This document shows, in pieces, positions 63,736 to 64,000 of a stretch of DNA of 64,000 bases. Position 1 is the stretch's first letter. Every line of letters starts with the position of its first letter. Below the pieces are notes generated by a model. It saw only the letters and a list, made by a program, of their open reading frames with translations, ran no database searches and had not been told where the DNA came from. Origin of the DNA: Methanosarcina thermophila TM-1 (GTDB taxonomy: Archaea > Halobacteriota > Methanosarcinia > Methanosarcinales > Methanosarcinaceae). The position numbers were made by a program, and so were the translations under genes. The stretch lies in the NCBI RefSeq assembly GCF_000969885.1, contig NZ_CP009501.1:1116001-1180000 (forward strand), written 5' to 3'.

Positions 63736-64000
63736 TTACAGCCTTTTCAACTGCTGGCTGTATACCTTTTCTATCCTCTGTATTGTATCGGCTTCTTCCG
63801 GGTCTTTATCGTCCCGGATGCGGATAAAGCGCGGGAAACGCAATGCAAAGCCTGAGTTATAATTGGGGCTTTTCTGGATTTCCTCAAAGGCGATCTCAAG
63901 GACGATTTTTGGGCGTACTGCAAATACTCCGCCTGCCTCTCCGCCTTCCATGAGGTCAGAGAGCATCTCTGTGAGCTCCTTTAGCTGATCGTCAGTCAGA
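63736..64000 (-). CDS. lig: ATP-dependent DNA ligase, C-terminal end (partial)
   Basis: The frame stays open to the window edge. It reads [51 protein letters not shown] and ends QQLKRL, the OB-fold C-terminus of archaeal ATP-dependent DNA ligase (motif [17 protein letters not shown]). Only the last 87 codons are present; the rest lies past position 64000. Confidence 0.93.
   Translation of the reverse strand, partial: LTDDQLKELTEMLSDLMEGGEAGGVFAVRPKIVLEIAFEEIQKSPNYNSGFALRFPRFIRIRDDKDPEEADTIQRIEKVYSQQLKRL

Overview
The window looks like chromosomal DNA of a Methanosarcina species (archaeal methanogen). The evidence is a divergent-free top6B-top6A (DNA topoisomerase VI) pair, an archaeal ATP-dependent DNA ligase end, an MtrA (methyl-H4MPT:CoM methyltransferase subunit A) homologue, a UPF0228 protein (a family I know only from Methanosarcina), PGF-type surface-protein ends, leaderless genes behind TATA boxes, AT-rich intergenic DNA, and an in-frame amber codon placed as expected for a pyrrolysine-decoding organism.

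Layout. (1) 1-3978: housekeeping, topoisomerase VI and an Lrp-type RAM-domain protein. (2) About 4063-16031: an accessory region that looks like an integrated plasmid or virus. It has a tyrosine recombinase, an iteron/palindrome control region, a small DNA-binding protein, a chain of tightly coupled small genes, and a large helicase-primase gene cut in two by an IS5-like element (7422-8429, 8-bp target duplication). It continues with a zinc-finger protein, a tRNA 3'-end remnant, and a second cluster of small genes behind a mirrored pair of promoters. The small gene just ahead of the helicase-primase carries an in-frame TAG where relatives have Gln. (3) About 16113-37062: a large arsenic/metalloid and thiol-redox island. 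It has five ArsR repressors, ArsM, ArsC, Acr3, two DUF318 permeases, a split permease plus a chimeric third copy, thioredoxin-like proteins, CcdA, a DGC-domain gene with a frameshift, an orphan MtrA-like protein, a hydantoinase-like protein, a DsrE/F/H-like trio, and two HTH regulators with an iron-sulfur domain. One palindrome, ATATCAA-N6-TTGATAT, recurs at about nine promoters, and a second, ATATGAGTATA-N6-TATACTCATAT, at two, so the island reads as one regulatory network. (4) 37884-48270: split MgtE transporter with a PhoU/TrkA-C protein, DUF362 protein, PEBP lipoprotein, MsrA, old-yellow-enzyme-like oxidoreductase, then an XRE-cupin regulator, thioesterase and acyl-CoA synthetase. (5) 48271-64000: repeat-rich spacer, response regulator, ThiI, a 25-unit TPR exported protein, a perfect 253-bp tandem duplication, NIF3-like protein, surface protein, DHH phosphoesterase overlapping EngB, UPF0228 protein and the end of DNA ligase.

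How it works together (inference). The island would sense As(III) through Cys-X-Cys ArsR proteins, reduce arsenate (ArsC with thioredoxin and CcdA), methylate or export arsenite (ArsM, Acr3, permeases), and use many small proteins with adjacent cysteines that could bind the metalloid. No database search was possible; family names rest on motifs read by eye.
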